From [Clostridium] symbiosum (GTDB taxonomy: Bacteria; Bacillota; Clostridia; Lachnospirales; Lachnospiraceae), in contig JAETSN010000041.1 of NCBI GenBank assembly GCA_021769625.1, forward strand, positions 1 to 39,084: a stretch of DNA of 39,084 nucleotides, written 5' to 3'. Positions within the stretch are counted from its first letter, which is position 1. Every line of letters starts with the position of its first letter. Made by a program: the position numbers and the translations under genes. Positions 1-8,787 of this stretch are shown here, piece after piece. The notes beneath the pieces are model-generated. The model searched no databases. It was not told the DNA's origin and saw only the letters and a program-made list of their open reading frames with translations.

Positions 1-236
1 AACAATCCGTGAAACTTGTGGAAGAATCGCTTCAGCGATTCTTCGAGGAATGACTTAGATTTTCTTAGGCAGCGTCCTTTGCGGCCTTAGAAAATCTTCA
101 TTCCTTTCACACTTCCCGACATGCCGCCTACGGCGGCACAAACAATCCGTGAAGAACGCTGCTTTTGCGTTCTTCGGTGTGAGACTTAGATTTTCTTAGC
201 GGGTGTCCTTTGGCCGCTTAGAAAATCTTCTCACAC
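1..236. repeat. Two tandem copies of a structured intergenic repeat
   Basis: Two copies start with the same 13 bases (AACAATCCGTGAA) at 1 and 141, a period of 140. Each has a short hairpin (21-44 with 10-bp arms; 151-175 with 9-bp arms) and a long imperfect hairpin (47-104; 177-236). The long hairpins share AGATTTTCT/AGAAAATCT arms and a loop containing GTCCTTT. A GC hairpin (GCCGCC/GGCGGC) at 123-136 joins the copies. Outer arms differ between copies but stay paired: GGAATG/CATTCC against GTGTGAG/CTCACAC. The last arm overlaps the stop codon of the kinase gene. A related 36-base piece lies near 11381. Confidence 0.8.
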
Positions 237-1883
237 TTTGAAACAGCTCCCGCCCACGAACTCTCTGCAGATCGAGTTATTCGGGATCGATGCACTGTCC
301 ACCCCAAGGAAATAATTCAGAAACCGCAGCAGGCGCTTCGCCTCATAAAATTCCGGTTCCCCTTCCCTGATGCTGAACAGAAGCGGTTCCGCATACTGTT
401 TCAGCACTGCCAGCTCATATACCAGCGCGGAATTGAACATCATATCCGCCTCCTCCTGGAACGGGAAAATATTCTCCTCCTCGCCGCGCCTTACCGACGG
501 CCACATCTGGATGGTTCGTTTTGCGGAGGCATTTCTCGTCCTCGCGTCCCGCACGATACGCCGCAGAAGCCGGGCATCCGTCGTGGGGATCCTGTTGTGG
601 TCGTCTATGTTCAGGCTTGTCAGTGCACTGATATAGATCTTAAATTTACTGTCCTCCGGCAGAGAGTAGGACATCTTTGGATTCAGGCCGTGGATACCCT
701 CTATCACAAGGATATCTTCCTCTTCCAGCTTCATCATATGTCCGTTGTATTCGCGATGCCCCGTCTTGAAATTAAAGAACGGCAGCTCCACCTCTTCCCC
801 GCCGAGAAGTTTTAACATATCCTGATTGAACAGCTCCACGTCGATCGCGCCGAGGCACTCAAAGTTGTAGTCGCCCTTTTCATCCAGCGGCGTATCCTCC
901 CGGTTCACAAAATAATCATCCAGACTGATCAGATGCGGCACTTTCCCCAGCGCCCGAAGCTGAATGGATATCCTGTTTGCAAAGGAGGTCTTTCCGGAGG
1001 AGGAAGGTCCCGCTATCATCACAAATTTCACATGGGAATGGCGCACCACTTCCTTCGCGATCTCACCGATGCGGCGCTCCTGCTCCGCCTCCTGCAGCAG
1101 GATCATCTCCTGCATCCGATTGCTGCAGATCATGTCATTCAGTTCACCCACGTTCTCAATTCCCACACGGGCTCCCCAGTCTGTGGACTCTTTCAGTGTC
1201 CTGAACAGTTTCTCCTGCGGCTTAAAGGGTTTCAGCACAAGCGGATCTTTCCGATCCGGCAGCACCAGCATAAATCCATCCGCATAGGGAAGCACCTGAA
1301 ATTTTTTCACATAAGACGCATTCGGCAGCATATAGCCGTAATAATAATCATAAAATCCATCCAGACAATACAGATTCACACCGGAACTCCTGCGGTAGCG
1401 GAACAGCTTCTCTTTCGCCTTCAGCCCATGCTTACGGATCAGCTTCATCGCCTTCACCATCGGGTAATACTTCTTTGTGATGGGCAGCTTTGCCTTTGCC
1501 ATCTCCTGCATCCTACACTGGACTTTTTCTGCCAGCTCGTCCGTGATCTCCAGATTTCCCTTAACCGTGCAGTAATAACCGTTGCCGATCGTAAACTCCA
1601 TTTTCAGCTTTTCCAGATTATCCCTGCCCACAACATCTGTTATCGCCTTTAAAAACATGATCTTGGCCGTCCTGATATACGCCCTGTGGCCGATGGCATC
1701 CCGCAGTGTCAGGAAAGAGACTTCACAGTCTTCCTCTATTTCCTTATGTAACTCCTGCATTTTTCCGTCCACGACCACCAGCGCGATCTCATTCCCGTAC
1801 TCTTCCTGATACTTTGACGCTGCCTCCTCAAAAGTTGTTCCTTTTGCATACTCAGTCACCACACCGTTCACTGTTACCTTCAT
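231..1883 (-). CDS. TGS-domain nucleoside (uridine-type) kinase
   Basis: A 550-residue cytosolic kinase of the uridine kinase/phosphoribulokinase superfamily, expected to phosphorylate a nucleoside with a nucleoside triphosphate. Residues 1-60 look like a TGS/ubiquitin-like domain, followed by a threonyl-tRNA-synthetase-like SAD-type region containing HRAYIRTAK. The kinase domain starts near 285, with Walker A GPSSSGKT at 292-299 and the downstream SLDDYF motif typical of uridine kinases. The length fits the long Firmicute form of this family. AGGAGG lies about 8 bases before the ATG. It follows the Nif3 gene on the same strand with an 82-nt gap. Its stop codon is inside a repeat hairpin, so its 3' end was probably reshaped by, or serves as, a hairpin transcript end. 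The exact nucleoside substrate cannot be read from the sequence. Confidence 0.88.
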   Translation of the reverse strand: MKVTVNGVVTEYAKGTTFEEAASKYQEEYGNEIALVVVDGKMQELHKEIEEDCEVSFLTLRDAIGHRAYIRTAKIMFLKAITDVVGRDNLEKLKMEFTIGNGYYCTVKGNLEITDELAEKVQCRMQEMAKAKLPITKKYYPMVKAMKLIRKHGLKAKEKLFRYRRSSGVNLYCLDGFYDYYYGYMLPNASYVKKFQVLPYADGFMLVLPDRKDPLVLKPFKPQEKLFRTLKESTDWGARVGIENVGELNDMICSNRMQEMILLQEAEQERRIGEIAKEVVRHSHVKFVMIAGPSSSGKTSFANRISIQLRALGKVPHLISLDDYFVNREDTPLDEKGDYNFECLGAIDVELFNQDMLKLLGGEEVELPFFNFKTGHREYNGHMMKLEEEDILVIEGIHGLNPKMSYSLPEDSKFKIYISALTSLNIDDHNRIPTTDARLLRRIVRDARTRNASAKRTIQMWPSVRRGEEENIFPFQEEADMMFNSALVYELAVLKQYAEPLLFSIREGEPEFYEAKRLLRFLNYFLGVDSASIPNNSICREFVGGSCFKV

Positions 1884-1965
1884 CTGCTCTACCTCCTGTC
1901 CCTTACGCTAACTCCCATTCACCGCATAAACGGCGCTCAAATAAAGATCGTGAAGTTTTATTATT

Positions 1966-2748
1966 TTATGCAATCCAAAACGGATCTTTTTCCGGTGCCG
2001 TGTAAACCGCCACACCGGTTAATTTTCGTCTGCAATATTCTTCCATATAGGGCACAAATATCTTTTCCAGCCCATAGTGCCCTGCGTCGATGATTGCAAG
2101 TCCCTGTTCCACCGAATCGATTCCCTCATGATGATCAATATCACCTGTTATTAATACATCTGCCCCCAGTCTGACCGCGTCCTCGATGCAGCTTTTCCCG
2201 GAACCCGGGCAGACCGCCGCCATCACGATAGTCTCCGCCGGCATCCCGAATACCTTCACCTGCTCAATATGACAGCGGTTCTTTACATAGGCGGCACATT
2301 CCGCCAGCGTCATGGGGACGGGGAGCGCTCCGATCCTGCCGATGCCCTCCTTGGAAAGTTCATCCTCATAGGTCACGGACAGCACTTTCCGATCCTCCAG
2401 GCCGAGCTGCTCCGCCACGGCGTCCGCCATACCCATCACATCAAAATTGGTGTGCATGGCATAATAACACATCCCGCTTTCCGCCAGCGTAAGGATCTTC
2501 TCCCCGATAAAATGACTCCCCGAAACCCGCTTCAAAGGCTTAAAGATCATAGGATGGTGCGTGAGCAGCATGTCCGCCCCGACAGCCTTCGCCTCCCCGA
2601 TCACTTCCTTTGTCGCATCCAGCGCAATATAGATGGAAGATACCTCCTTCTCCTCCCTGCCGCAGAGCAGTCCCACATTATCCCAGCTCTCCGCAAAGGA
2701 TTTCGGGGATACCTCCTCCAGACACTCCATGATCTCATAACATTTCAT
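1966..2748 (-). CDS. Nif3-like dinuclear metal centre protein (YqfO family)
   Basis: A 260-residue protein of the Nif3/YqfO (GTP cyclohydrolase I type 2-like) family. Family features visible are the N-terminal ESWDNVGLLCGR, the metal-ligand segment LLTHHPMIFKPL, THxNFD-like YAMHTNFDV, and a C-terminal TGDIDHHEG with further His ligands. Members form hexameric toroids with a two-metal site; the physiological reaction is still unsettled. The length matches the short form without the inserted PII-like domain seen in B. subtilis YqfO. AGGTCAGGGT precedes the ATG, with GGAGG about 8 bases away. It lies directly downstream of trmK, the usual yqfN-yqfO pairing in Firmicutes, with a 93-nt gap. Confidence 0.92.
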   Translation of the reverse strand: MKCYEIMECLEEVSPKSFAESWDNVGLLCGREEKEVSSIYIALDATKEVIGEAKAVGADMLLTHHPMIFKPLKRVSGSHFIGEKILTLAESGMCYYAMHTNFDVMGMADAVAEQLGLEDRKVLSVTYEDELSKEGIGRIGALPVPMTLAECAAYVKNRCHIEQVKVFGMPAETIVMAAVCPGSGKSCIEDAVRLGADVLITGDIDHHEGIDSVEQGLAIIDAGHYGLEKIFVPYMEEYCRRKLTGVAVYTAPEKDPFWIA

Positions 2749-2841
2749 ACCCTGACCTCCGACTCACAAACGCTTCGCTTTTTGCTCGTATCCCTCGCTT
2801 TCAGCTCGGTCCATTTCAGTTCCGCAGATGCAGTTTCCAGT

Positions 2842-3738
2842 TTATTGCCCTTTCATCATCCCGCGCACATCCCGGATCCTGCGAAGTTCTTCCTCCACCT
2901 GCTCCCTCCGCTCCGGATAAGCTGAAACTTCCTTTAAAATCTTATACTGCTGCCCTTCCCAAAAGTCCAGATATTCCGCAAGGACCGGATGCCTGTCCCT
3001 GATCAGACAGGGGCCGAACTCATCCGCAAGGCTCTCCTGATACGTCGGTTTTCCGCCAAGATCCCTCTGTCTTTCCCCCGGGGAAACCGGCTCTTTCGCA
3101 CTGCCGCAGATTCCGTCTTTCTTCCCTGGCGCGCTCTCTCTGCCGCAGATCCCATCTTCCCTTCCGGGCTCTCTCTCTCTGCCGCAGATCTCGTCTTCCC
3201 TCCCGGGCTCTCTCTCTCTGCCGCTGATCCCGTCTTCCTTCCCGGTCTCTCCAACCTCCGCCAGCATCATCGGATAGAACTTCCCGTCCTCCAGCACCAT
3301 ATCTTCTTTTCGGATCACAAGCCCCTCGCTTCTCAGGTATCTCCGCACGAAGGCAAGCTCCGACTGCGGCTGTAATACCAGATAACGCAGGCTTTTCCGC
3401 TTTTCAGGAAAATCATTTAAAATTTTTACGATCAGCCTGCCGCCCATCCCCGCGGCTATGATACACTCCGCTTCCCCTGTATTTAACTTTTCCATCCCGT
3501 CCGACAGGCGGGTTTCTATGTAGGAAGAAAGACCGGCACTCTCAATATGCTCTCTCGCCCGGGACAAAGGCCCCCGATTGATATCCATGGCGATCACCTT
3601 CGGACAGATATGTTCCTGCACCAGATAGATTGCCACAAACCCGTGGTCGCAGCCGATATCACAGACACTGACGCCGCAGGGTACAAGACGCGCCACCGCC
3701 GCCATCCTCTTTGATAAATTAAATTTCTGCATGCCCAT
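2842..3738 (-). CDS. trmK: tRNA (adenine-22-N1)-methyltransferase TrmK with repeat insertion
   Basis: A 298-residue class I SAM-dependent methyltransferase of the TrmK (YqfN) family, which makes m1A22 in tRNA. The SAM-binding motif CDIGCDHGFVAIYL is at 26-39, the acidic MDINRGPL at 51-58, the TrmK-type AAGMGGRLI at 95-103, and LQPQ at 122-125. The C-terminal helical part begins near 228. Typical members are about 230-240 residues. The excess is a proline/acid/arginine-rich insertion at 168-219 made of four 13-residue repeats, between the Rossmann core and the C-terminal helices. No good ribosome site precedes the ATG. The gene starts 19 nt after rpoD and is probably translated from the same mRNA. 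A 7-bp inverted repeat (AATAACA/TGTTATT) sits in that gap. Confidence 0.9.
   Translation of the reverse strand: MGMQKFNLSKRMAAVARLVPCGVSVCDIGCDHGFVAIYLVQEHICPKVIAMDINRGPLSRAREHIESAGLSSYIETRLSDGMEKLNTGEAECIIAAGMGGRLIVKILNDFPEKRKSLRYLVLQPQSELAFVRRYLRSEGLVIRKEDMVLEDGKFYPMMLAEVGETGKEDGISGREREPGREDEICGREREPGREDGICGRESAPGKKDGICGSAKEPVSPGERQRDLGGKPTYQESLADEFGPCLIRDRHPVLAEYLDFWEGQQYKILKEVSAYPERREQVEEELRRIRDVRGMMKGQ
3082..3237 (-). repeat. Four in-frame 39-nt repeats inside trmK
   Basis: Four imperfect 13-residue units, consensus EDGICGREREPGR, occupy TrmK residues 168-219. The unit length is a multiple of three, so copy-number change keeps the frame. The plus-strand DNA shows recurrent CTCTCTCT and TGCCGCAGAT blocks. 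Units one to three are close; the fourth is the most diverged. This is a candidate VNTR. Confidence 0.88.
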
Positions 3739-3757
3739 CTAACAATAACACTTGTTA

Positions 3758-4987
3758 TTAATTCAAATAATCTTTCAGTTTCCGGCTTCTGCTGGGATGG
3801 CGGAGCTTCCTTAACGCTTTCGCTTCGATCTGGCGGATGCGTTCCCTTGTCACGTTAAACTCCTTGCCCACCTCCTCCAGCGTTCTCGCCCTGCCGTCAT
3901 CCAGACCGAAACGCAGACGGAGCACCTTCTGTTCCCTGTCCGTCAAAGTGCTGAGCACCTCCACAAGCTGCTCTTTGAGCAGCGTAAAGGCTGCCGCCTC
4001 CGCCGGCACCGGCACATTGTCATCCTGAATGAAATCGCCTAAATGGCTGTCTTCCTCCTCCCCGATCGGCGTCTCCAAAGACACCGGCTCCTGAGAGATC
4101 TTCGAGATCTCCCGCACCCTTTCCACCGGGATATCCATCTTTTCCGCGATCTCCTCCGGCAGCGGCTCTCTTCCCAGATCCTGCAAAAGCTGCCTGTTCA
4201 CACGGATCAGCTTATTGATCGTCTCCACCATATGCACCGGGATCCGGATCGTCCTTGCCTGGTCCGCGATCGCCCTCGTGATCGCCTGACGGATCCACCA
4301 TGTCGCGTAAGTAGAGAATTTATATCCTTTTCTGTAATCAAACTTTTCCACGGCTTTGATCAGCCCCAGATTGCCCTCCTGGATCAGATCGAGAAACAGC
4401 ATGCCTCTCCCCACATACCGCTTCGCGATGGAAACCACCAGCCGGAGGTTTGCCTCCGCCAGTTTCTGCTTCGCCGCATCCCCGTCCGCTATACAATAGC
4501 CCAGCTCTTTCTTTTCTTTTTCCAGAGCTTCCTTTTCTTCTCCTTCGGCGCTCTCCAGCATCTTCTCGATATCTTTCAGTTTTTCCACCGCCGCCGCGCC
4601 GTCCTCGATCTTTTTGGCATACTCGATCTCCTCGTCCGCAGACAAAAGAGGCACTTTGCCGATCTCCTTTAAATACATCCTGACCGGATCTTCGATGCTG
4701 ACGCCGTCGGGTACGGAAAGGTCGATATTTTCCACATCCACCTCGTCCTCCTCCGACAGATTCACCTCATCGTCGTCCAGATCGCTCTCCACCGGAATTT
4801 CCACATTGCAGACAACACCGTTGGTCTCCAGGATCTCCAGCACTTTGTCGAACTGTTCCTCCTCCATCGGAAGATCCCGGAAAAAGTCATTGACTTCGGA
4901 ATAATCCAGTACATTCTTTTTCTTTTTGGCAAGATTCAAAAGTTCTTTTATCTTCTCGTCAAATTTTACTTTTGTGTTTTCATCCAT
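3758..4987 (-). CDS. rpoD: RNA polymerase primary sigma factor RpoD (SigA)
   Basis: The housekeeping sigma factor, directing core RNA polymerase to -10/-35 promoters. It is about 409 residues, the compact Clostridial length. The sequence shows region 1.1 at the N-terminus, region 1.2 ([16 protein letters not shown]), region 2 ([19 protein letters not shown] then [19 protein letters not shown]), region 3, and region 4 with the [24 protein letters not shown] near the end. The ATG at 4987 is preferred because GGAAG lies 5 bases before it; an in-frame ATG at 4999 has its purine run touching the codon. It follows dnaG by about 40 nt and precedes trmK by 19 nt, the conserved macromolecular-synthesis order. 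Confidence 0.97.
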   Translation of the reverse strand: MDENTKVKFDEKIKELLNLAKKKKNVLDYSEVNDFFRDLPMEEEQFDKVLEILETNGVVCNVEIPVESDLDDDEVNLSEEDEVDVENIDLSVPDGVSIEDPVRMYLKEIGKVPLLSADEEIEYAKKIEDGAAAVEKLKDIEKMLESAEGEEKEALEKEKKELGYCIADGDAAKQKLAEANLRLVVSIAKRYVGRGMLFLDLIQEGNLGLIKAVEKFDYRKGYKFSTYATWWIRQAITRAIADQARTIRIPVHMVETINKLIRVNRQLLQDLGREPLPEEIAEKMDIPVERVREISKISQEPVSLETPIGEEEDSHLGDFIQDDNVPVPAEAAAFTLLKEQLVEVLSTLTDREQKVLRLRFGLDDGRARTLEEVGKEFNVTRERIRQIEAKALRKLRHPSRSRKLKDYLN

Positions 4988-5029
4988 TATGACTTCCATC
5001 CTTCCTTATTTAAACAAGTAGTATACTCC

Positions 5030-6802
5030 CTAATCAAGTGAAATATGCATTTTGTTAAGTTCTTCCAGCGCTTTTTTTCCCTCGATCACCTGATTTAGCG
5101 CCGAAATATCCGTTCCCAGCCTCTGGGAATAGTATTCATAACTGTTTCGCTTCACATTACAGATGATATCGTGCAGCGCCCGCTCCGCATCGCTCTTATT
5201 TTCCAGCCTGCCGATCCCCGTATGAAAAAGCTGCGCCACCTCTCTGTGCTGCTCTTCCTCCTCGAAGAGATCCACCATACCCGCCGGGTTGACTTCCCCC
5301 TTCTCGAGCTGCATAAAGAGCTGCTCTGCCACCTTTTTATAAAGCTCGTCCGTAAAATCATCCGCCATGATATACTTTTTGATCTTCGGGTAGATCTCAG
5401 GCCTGTCCGCCAGCCATGTGATCAAAAGCCTCTGCGCCTTTTTGGCGTTATCCTCCGGCGTCTTTTTGGGCTGTATGCCGGACTTCGGCCTCTCTATGGG
5501 CTTCGCCAGCCCGGTCTGAGCCGCCGCGGAGTTCACCAATTTTCGCAGATTTTCATGGCCGATATGGTATTTTTCCGCGATCGCTTCCATATAATTGGCG
5601 CGCTCCGCCTCCTCGGAGAAATCACAGAGCTTTTTTGCGATCTCCCGATGGAACTTCGTCTTTCCCGCCGGATCGTTCAAATCAAATTCTTTTGACAGGA
5701 TGCGGATCTCAAAGAAAAAGCTGTTTTCCGCTTCCGCAAGCCGCCTTTCAAATGCCTCGGCGCCTTCCGCCTTGATAAATTCATCCGGATCTTTATAAGG
5801 TGCAAAACTGATCACCCTTCCCGTGAGCCCCGACTCACGCAAGATCCCTATGGCGCGCAGTGCCGCCTTCACACCCGCCCCGTCAGAATCGTAGGCGAGC
5901 AGCACTTCCTCCGCATACCGCTTCAAAAGGGAGGCCTGTCCCGCCGTAAACGCTGTCCCCAGTGAAGCCACCGCCTGTGTAAAGCCGGCCTGATGCATCG
6001 TGATCACATCCATATAGCCCTCACACAGGATAAACTGATTCTTTCTGGAACTTCTGGCAAAATTCAGCCCGTAGAGGTTCCTGCTCTTGTCAAACACCGG
6101 CGTCTCCGGTGAATTCAAGTACTTCGGCGTCCCCTCCCCCATCACCCGGCCGCCGAAACCGATCACCCGGTGATTGATATCCTGAATCGGAAAAATGACC
6201 CTGTTCCAGAATTTGTCATGCATGCCGTAGCGCTCATCGAAGGTGCTGACGCCCGCCTCTTTTAGCAGCTCATCCGAAAAGCCCTTTTCCCTTAAATAAC
6301 GCGAAAGGTCATCGCTGGTCTTGTTCGCAAAACCGAGCCCGAATCTATGTATCGTCTCATCACTCAACTGTCTGTTCTTTAAATAGGCAAGCCCCTGCCT
6401 GCCCTGAGGCGCCCTGAGCTGATAGTAAAAATACTTTGCAGCCTCCTTATTCACTGCAAGAAGCCTTGCACGATGGTTTTCCTTCGCCCTCGCCGCCTCC
6501 GAATATTCCGCCTCCGGCAGCTTGATCCCCGCCCGGTCCGCCAGCATCTTTACCGCCTCCTGAAAACTTGCGTTTTCGTATTGCTGCAAAAAGGTGATCA
6601 CATTCCCCCCTGCCCCGCAGCCGAAACAGTAATACATCTGCTTGCTCTGGGACACCGAGAACGAGGGCGATTTCTCATTGTGAAAAGGACACAGGCCAAA
6701 ATGATTCGCCCCCTTTTTCTGCAGCCGCACATAGCCGGAGATCACATCCACTATATCGTTTCTCGCTCTGACTTCCTCTATCACTTCCTGCGGATAAAGC
6801 AT
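5030..6802 (-). CDS. dnaG: DNA primase DnaG
   Basis: A 590-residue primase that makes RNA primers at the replication fork. The N-terminal CHC2 zinc finger is intact: CPFH at 38-41 and CFGC at 59-62. The catalytic core follows, with the Toprim motif CEGYMDVI and the acidic LAYDSDGAGV. The C-terminal part is the helical DnaB-helicase interaction region. The length is normal for Firmicutes. The ATG has GGAGGCGGGT directly upstream. It sits between dgt and rpoD on the same strand, with short gaps, as expected for this operon. Nothing appears truncated or unusual. Confidence 0.97.
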   Translation of the reverse strand: MLYPQEVIEEVRARNDIVDVISGYVRLQKKGANHFGLCPFHNEKSPSFSVSQSKQMYYCFGCGAGGNVITFLQQYENASFQEAVKMLADRAGIKLPEAEYSEAARAKENHRARLLAVNKEAAKYFYYQLRAPQGRQGLAYLKNRQLSDETIHRFGLGFANKTSDDLSRYLREKGFSDELLKEAGVSTFDERYGMHDKFWNRVIFPIQDINHRVIGFGGRVMGEGTPKYLNSPETPVFDKSRNLYGLNFARSSRKNQFILCEGYMDVITMHQAGFTQAVASLGTAFTAGQASLLKRYAEEVLLAYDSDGAGVKAALRAIGILRESGLTGRVISFAPYKDPDEFIKAEGAEAFERRLAEAENSFFFEIRILSKEFDLNDPAGKTKFHREIAKKLCDFSEEAERANYMEAIAEKYHIGHENLRKLVNSAAAQTGLAKPIERPKSGIQPKKTPEDNAKKAQRLLITWLADRPEIYPKIKKYIMADDFTDELYKKVAEQLFMQLEKGEVNPAGMVDLFEEEEQHREVAQLFHTGIGRLENKSDAERALHDIICNVKRNSYEYYSQRLGTDISALNQVIEGKKALEELNKMHISLD

Positions 6803-6846
6803 ACCCGCCTCCTATTCCAAGATTCCAATATCAATCAGTTAGTACC

Positions 6847-7851
6847 TCATCCATGCCACGAAGCCGGCACAAAAATCTCTTCAAACTTTGCGATGGCATA
6901 CCGATCCGTCATCGCACTGATATGGTCGCATACCACCCGCTCCAAAGGTTCTCCCCGCCCGAGAAGCATCAGCATCTCATCCGGCAGTTTATCCTTGTTT
7001 TTGCAGAAATAGCCGAACAGGGTCTCCACCAGCATAACGGCTTTCCCCTCCTCGCTCTTCGCCTTCGGGTTCGTATATACATGTTCAAACATAAACTGTC
7101 TGAGCCTCTTCATGGCCTCCGCCACCGGGTCCGACATGACGATGCAGTTTTTCTCGTAACTGTTGGAAACGATATCGTGGATAAAATGGTCGATCCATTC
7201 CCCGCTGTTATAGCCGATCACTTCCCCGATCTCCTTCGGCACATCCGATTCTTTCAAGATGCCGCCCCGGATCGCATCATCCATGTCATGATGGATATAG
7301 GCTATCTTATCGGAATACCGCACGACCCTGCCTTCCAACGTGGACGGGGTCCCCTTTGTCTGATGGTGCCAGATGCCGTCCCTCACTTCCACCGTCAGGT
7401 TCAATCCCTGCCCGTTTTTTTCCAGAAGTTCCACAGTCCGCACGCTCTGTTCATTGTGCGCAAAGCCCAAAGAACAGACGTTATTTAAGGCCCTCTCCCC
7501 GGCATGCCCAAAGGGCGTATGCCCCAGATCGTGCCCTAAGGCGATTGCTTCCACCAGTTCCTCGTTTAAGCGAAGCGCCTTGGCGATGGTCCTGGCATTC
7601 TGGGAAACCTCCAGCGTATGGGTCAGCCTGGTCCTGTAATGGTCTCCCTCCGGCGTCAAAAACACCTGCGTCTTATCCTTCAGCCTCCGGAAAGATTTAC
7701 TATGTAGTATCCTGTCCCTGTCACGCTGGAAGACTGGTCGGATGTCGCACTCCTCCTCCGCCCTGTCCCTGCCCTTTGAGTCTGTACTGTGGCAGGCGTA
7801 AGGACTTAAAATCTCCTTTTCCCTCTTCTCCAGATTCTCCCGTATCTGCAT
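6847..7851 (-). CDS. dgt: Deoxyguanosinetriphosphate triphosphohydrolase-like protein (HD family)
   Basis: An HD-domain dNTPase that would hydrolyse dGTP or other dNTPs to the deoxynucleoside and triphosphate. The HD residues are seen in RLTHTLEVSQ and in ALGHDLGHTPFGHAGE, with SFRRLKDKTQVF upstream, all standard for the Dgt/DeoxyGTPase family. The protein is about 334 residues from the ATG at 7851, which begins MQIRENLEKRE and aligns with the usual family start. A TTG-initiated extension to 7911 adds 20 residues without family character and is not favoured. It is the first gene of the cluster with dnaG and rpoD, a common Lachnospiraceae arrangement. A role in dNTP pool control next to primase is inferred, not shown. 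Confidence 0.9.
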   Translation of the reverse strand: MQIRENLEKREKEILSPYACHSTDSKGRDRAEEECDIRPVFQRDRDRILHSKSFRRLKDKTQVFLTPEGDHYRTRLTHTLEVSQNARTIAKALRLNEELVEAIALGHDLGHTPFGHAGERALNNVCSLGFAHNEQSVRTVELLEKNGQGLNLTVEVRDGIWHHQTKGTPSTLEGRVVRYSDKIAYIHHDMDDAIRGGILKESDVPKEIGEVIGYNSGEWIDHFIHDIVSNSYEKNCIVMSDPVAEAMKRLRQFMFEHVYTNPKAKSEEGKAVMLVETLFGYFCKNKDKLPDEMLMLLGRGEPLERVVCDHISAMTDRYAIAKFEEIFVPASWHG

Positions 7852-8039
7852 CCCCTTCACCCACAATATTTCCAAACTGTTCCAAAGTTGTCTGCCCGCA
7901 ATCGTTTTCAAACTATCATTTTAATGTCTCTTAAATATATATTCTGCAAATTTTCTCCATTTCCTTTTTTATTTATGCCTTAAAATTTTATTTTTTTTCG
8001 ACTTTAACTAAATTTCACAATTTTGTCACAATTTTCCCT

Positions 8040-8066
8040 TAACTTTTTTCCCGTTTTGGCCGAGAA
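8040..8066 (+). promoter_or_regulatory. Sigma-D/sigma-28 (flagellar type) promoter
   Basis: TAAC at 8040-8043, a 15-base spacer, then GCCGAGAA at 8059-8066. The known sigma-D consensus is TAAA-N15-GCCGATAA, so spacing is exact and two positions differ. It lies 70 bases before the next start codon. Confidence 0.6.
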
Positions 8067-8135
8067 ACATAGTACAGGAATGTTGTATTTATTGTGTTTC
8101 TTTTTCATATTCACACATATAAAAGGAGTTATATT

Positions 8136-8528
8136 ATGTCACTGACAGTTCAAATGAGGCCGGACTACACTACTGACGTCATAACAAGAAGCATGCAGAA
8201 GCTGGGGTCTAACGGCGGCACTGATATGAATAACCTGACAAAGACCATGCTGGGCGGAGGCGGCGATAATACGCTGATCGATTATGCAGCCATCAAAAAC
8301 GGCAGTTACGGTAAACTGCTGAAGGCATATTACAGCGAGGTGGAGGATCCCGATACAAAGAAAACAGAAAAAAAAGAAGAAACAGGAAATAAGAAAGCGG
8401 AACTGGTGCAGGATGCCCTGAACAAAAAGCCCGAAAAATCTTCTACGGATACCACATATAACGCCATGGCTGATAAGGTTAAAAACCTGTCGGAATCCGT
8501 ATCCACCCTGTTTAATGAGAGTATTTAA
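8136..8528 (+). CDS. Small Lachnospiraceae-type protein, probably motility-regulated
   Basis: A 130-residue protein of unknown function. The start at 8136 is set by AAAAGGAG followed by 7 bases; the 14-residue upstream extension starts before the ribosome site. No signal peptide or membrane segment is visible. A segment DYAAIKNGSYGKLLKAYY near residues 49-66 is the one recognisable block; from memory, similar blocks recur in small Lachnospiraceae proteins near flagellin genes. A lysine/glutamate-rich low-complexity stretch follows, then a C-terminal amphipathic helix (NAMADKVKNLSES). It is preceded by a sigma-D-like promoter and followed by a strong terminator, so it is a single-gene transcript. 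A link to motility is inferred from the promoter only. Confidence 0.8.
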   Translation: MSLTVQMRPDYTTDVITRSMQKLGSNGGTDMNNLTKTMLGGGGDNTLIDYAAIKNGSYGKLLKAYYSEVEDPDTKKTEKKEETGNKKAELVQDALNKKPEKSSTDTTYNAMADKVKNLSESVSTLFNESI

Positions 8529-8542
8529 AATATGTGCCACAG

Positions 8543-8568
8543 GCAGCGGAAATTCCGCTGCTTTTTTT
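8543..8568 (+). terminator. Rho-independent terminator
   Basis: GCAGCGGA and TCCGCTGC form an 8-bp stem around a 3-base loop at 8543-8561, followed by seven T. It ends the transcript of the small gene at 8136. Confidence 0.9.
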
Positions 8569-8601
8569 GTTGTTTTTATCATAAATCCTTTCGACAATCT
8601 A

Positions 8602-8630
8602 TTGCATTTTCCTCCGTTTTCTATTACTAT
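8602..8630 (+). promoter_or_regulatory. Possible promoter for the PII-pot operon
   Basis: TTGCAT at 8602-8607 and TACTAT at 8625-8630 with a 17-base spacer. It is the best sigma-A-like pair seen between the terminator and the PII start. It would give a leader of about 150 nt, in which no further structure was recognised. Confidence 0.35.
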
Positions 8631-8787
8631 TGAAGATACTGCGGCAAATAACGGTATCGTCCGGTCCGGAAAATATTCTGCCCTGATCGTCCGTGATGCC
8701 GATCGTGACATAGTGGAAAAAAGGAATTTCTCACTCACCGGTCTGTGACGGCGCAGACTTGCTGATCATAGTCAAATGGAGGTAAAT

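Noticed and set aside
1-236. CRISPR array
   Set aside because: Only two units, 140 nt long, with internal hairpins; there are no short repeats with unique spacers and no cas genes.
933-1652. 239-codon plus-strand ORF
   Set aside because: Antisense to the nucleoside kinase; His/Leu-rich composition is typical of a shadow frame.
2989-3375. Repeat-containing ORFs on both strands over the trmK repeat
   Set aside because: They arise because the 39-nt repeat is open in several frames; only the trmK frame continues into conserved domains.
8515-8748. 77-codon ORF between the terminator and PII gene
   Set aside because: It starts within the preceding gene, crosses a terminator and has no ribosome site.
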